From Bacteroidales bacterium (GTDB lineage: Bacteria > Bacteroidota > Bacteroidia > Bacteroidales > UBA932), in contig JAFXPV010000035.1 of the NCBI GenBank assembly GCA_017527625.1, positions 1 through 7,554 of the forward strand: 7,554 nt of DNA, written 5' to 3'. The notes under the pieces are model-generated. The model searched no databases, was not told the origin of the DNA, and saw only the letters and a program-made list of their open reading frames with translations. Below, in pieces: positions 7,242 through 7,554 of this stretch (positions are counted from its first letter, which is position 1; the number at the start of each line of letters is the position of its first letter). The translations under genes and the position numbers were made by a program.

Positions 7242-7320
7242 GGCGGAGGGTTTTCCTCGGACGGCAGCAGGAGCCCCCCAGAGCTCCTGCTGGCGGACGG
7301 GAGGAAACCCGTTCTCCGCC
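7242..7320. repeat. Long imperfect inverted repeat, large hairpin
   Basis: An apical stem of ten perfect pairs, CAGCAGGAGC (7265-7274) with GCTCCTGCTG (7283-7292), closes an 8-nt loop. Below an internal loop, TTTCCTC (7252-7258) pairs with GAGGAAA (7301-7307) and then GG with CC. Below a small bulge, GGCGGAG (7242-7248) pairs with CTCCGCC (7314-7320). That is about 26 pairs in all. A looser outer pairing, CTGGG (7228-7232) with CCCAG (7327-7331), may extend it. This is the largest fold in the window. Confidence 0.7.
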
Positions 7321-7351
7321 GATTCTCCCAGCCCCATCTCCCGCCACCGAC

Positions 7352-7395
7352 AAAAAAAATTTATAGGTTATTCTCGGCTTTGCCGGGAAATAACC
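7352..7395 (-). terminator. Terminator-like hairpin plus T8 on the minus strand
   Basis: On the plus strand GGTTATTCTCGGC (7366-7378) pairs with GCCGGGAAATAACC (7382-7395), with a 3-nt loop, one bulged A (7390) and one T-G step. Read on the minus strand, the hairpin is followed after 6 nt by eight T (7359-7352), as in an intrinsic terminator for a gene lying to the right of the window. The 6-nt gap is longer than usual and the T-G step favours a plus-strand RNA, so it may simply be another stem of the palindrome cluster. Confidence 0.4.
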
Positions 7396-7406
7396 GGTCT
7401 CAAAAA

Positions 7407-7449
7407 GAAGTTTTCCTAGTGTAGCCGCGGCTGCGCTGGAGGAAACTTC
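7407..7449 (+). repeat. Long hairpin with G-U pairs on the plus strand
   Basis: GAAGTTTTC (7407-7415) pairs with GGAAACTTC (7441-7449), and CTAGTGTAGCC (7416-7426) with GGCTGCGCTGG (7429-7439), leaving A7440 bulged. About 20 pairs surround a tiny loop at the self-complementary AGCCGCGGCT (7423-7432). Four of the steps are T-G in the plus strand (7422-7433, 7420-7435, 7417-7438, 7414-7442). These pair as G-U in plus-strand RNA and would be A-C mismatches in minus-strand RNA. That pattern is visible; that an RNA is made is inferred. Confidence 0.6.
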
Positions 7450-7497
7450 GCCATCACGCAGCCCCTTCTGCCCAATAACTGATCTTGTTTTTTTTTC

Positions 7498-7554
7498 CAA
7501 ATCTGGCTTTGCTGTCTCAGAATGTACAAAGTGGCTGGTTTTTCCATTTTGAGA
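7498..7554. repeat. REP-like palindromic repeat, copy 2 (cut by window edge)
   Basis: Second copy of the repeat at 6981, 517 nt away in direct orientation and identical except for one base. The left arm CTGTCTCAGAATG is at 7512-7524. The right arm starts at 7545 and loses its last three bases at the end of the window. It follows directly on a T9 run. The identity runs to the final base, so the true repeat may be longer. Confidence 0.75.

Larger units (their letters stand above)
6880..7554. other. Non-coding, palindrome-rich region upstream of the transposase
   Basis: About 675 nt with no convincing protein gene; its short open frames overlap each other on both strands and have no recognisable content. 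Instead it holds two copies of a hairpin-forming repeat and five further inverted repeats, listed separately. It also has an A8 run (7352-7359), a T9 run (7488-7496), and five or more recurrences of a GGTTTTCC-like motif (at 7020, 7040, 7249, about 7410 and 7537). Near the transposase, CACTCGT is repeated in tandem (6898-6911) and TCAGATAAA twice 21 nt apart (6921-6929, 6942-6950). I recognise no tRNA, rRNA or standard RNA family here. Confidence 0.6.

Noticed and set aside
7366..7395. Integron attC-like site
   Set aside because: The outer arms read GGTTATT / AATAACC, the reverse of the RYYYAAC / GTTRRRY arrangement expected at attC ends, and there is no integrase or cassette gene.
7429..7463. 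Alternative 7-bp stem GGCTGCG / CGCAGCC
   Set aside because: It competes with the much longer 7407-7449 hairpin and has a 21-nt loop; weaker, so not annotated.
7204..7500. 98-codon minus-strand frame and overlapping plus-strand frames at 7142-7424
   Set aside because: They overlap each other on both strands across a set of hairpins, lack promoter matches and have repeat-like composition. The AGGAGG before the ATG at 7206 sits in a hairpin loop and is not normal start evidence in this phylum.
6981..7554. CRISPR array
   Set aside because: There are only two repeat copies, 517 nt apart, with hairpins between them instead of short unique spacers, and no cas genes.

Overview
The window looks like chromosomal DNA of a fairly GC-rich Bacteroidota, most likely a member of the Bacteroidales. 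The support is a Bacteroidetes-type DnaE, a lipoprotein-type GH92 mannosidase of the kind common in gut Bacteroidales, and start-proximal promoters that fit the Bacteroidetes sigma-ABfr consensus (TTTG, about 20 nt, TAnnTTTG). No Shine-Dalgarno was needed to place the starts. Genus cannot be decided from this sequence.

Layout. All four recognisable genes lie on the minus strand, so in transcription order they run right to left. (1) At 6880-7554 there is about 675 nt with no convincing gene but many palindromes, including two copies of a 57-bp repeat that is itself a hairpin. (2) At 5899-6879 lies a Y1/HUH-type REP-associated tyrosine transposase (RAYT-like) with a long C-terminal extension. 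(3) At 5745-5898 there is a spacer with an 18-bp tandem repeat and a clear promoter. (4) At 4929-5744 is a CPBP-family membrane protease homologue (Abi/CAAX protease type). (5) At 2663-4846 is a complete GH92 alpha-mannosidase with a lipoprotein-type signal peptide. (6) At 1-2650 are the first 883 codons of dnaE (DNA polymerase III alpha subunit), cut by the left edge of the window.

Genes working together. I see no evidence that dnaE, the mannosidase and the membrane protease share a pathway. Each has its own predicted promoter, and they read as ordinary co-oriented chromosomal neighbours. The dnaE -7 box sits in the 12-nt gap after the GH92 stop codon, only 4 nt before the dnaE start, so dnaE mRNA may be nearly leaderless.

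The part most worth a second look is the right third. A RAYT-like single-strand transposase lies beside an intergenic stretch packed with inverted repeats: two copies of a REP-like hairpin 517 nt apart, and between them five further hairpins at 7104-7123, 7170-7210, 7242-7320, 7366-7395 and 7407-7449. Non-Watson-Crick steps in several stems are T-G in the plus strand, so they would pair as G-U in a plus-strand RNA. Two readings are open: a RAYT with its own REP/BIME-like substrates, or a structured plus-strand RNA or small mobile unit. I cannot separate these without comparison to other genomes. The long plus-strand open frame opposite dnaE and GH92 is a codon-bias shadow, not a gene.
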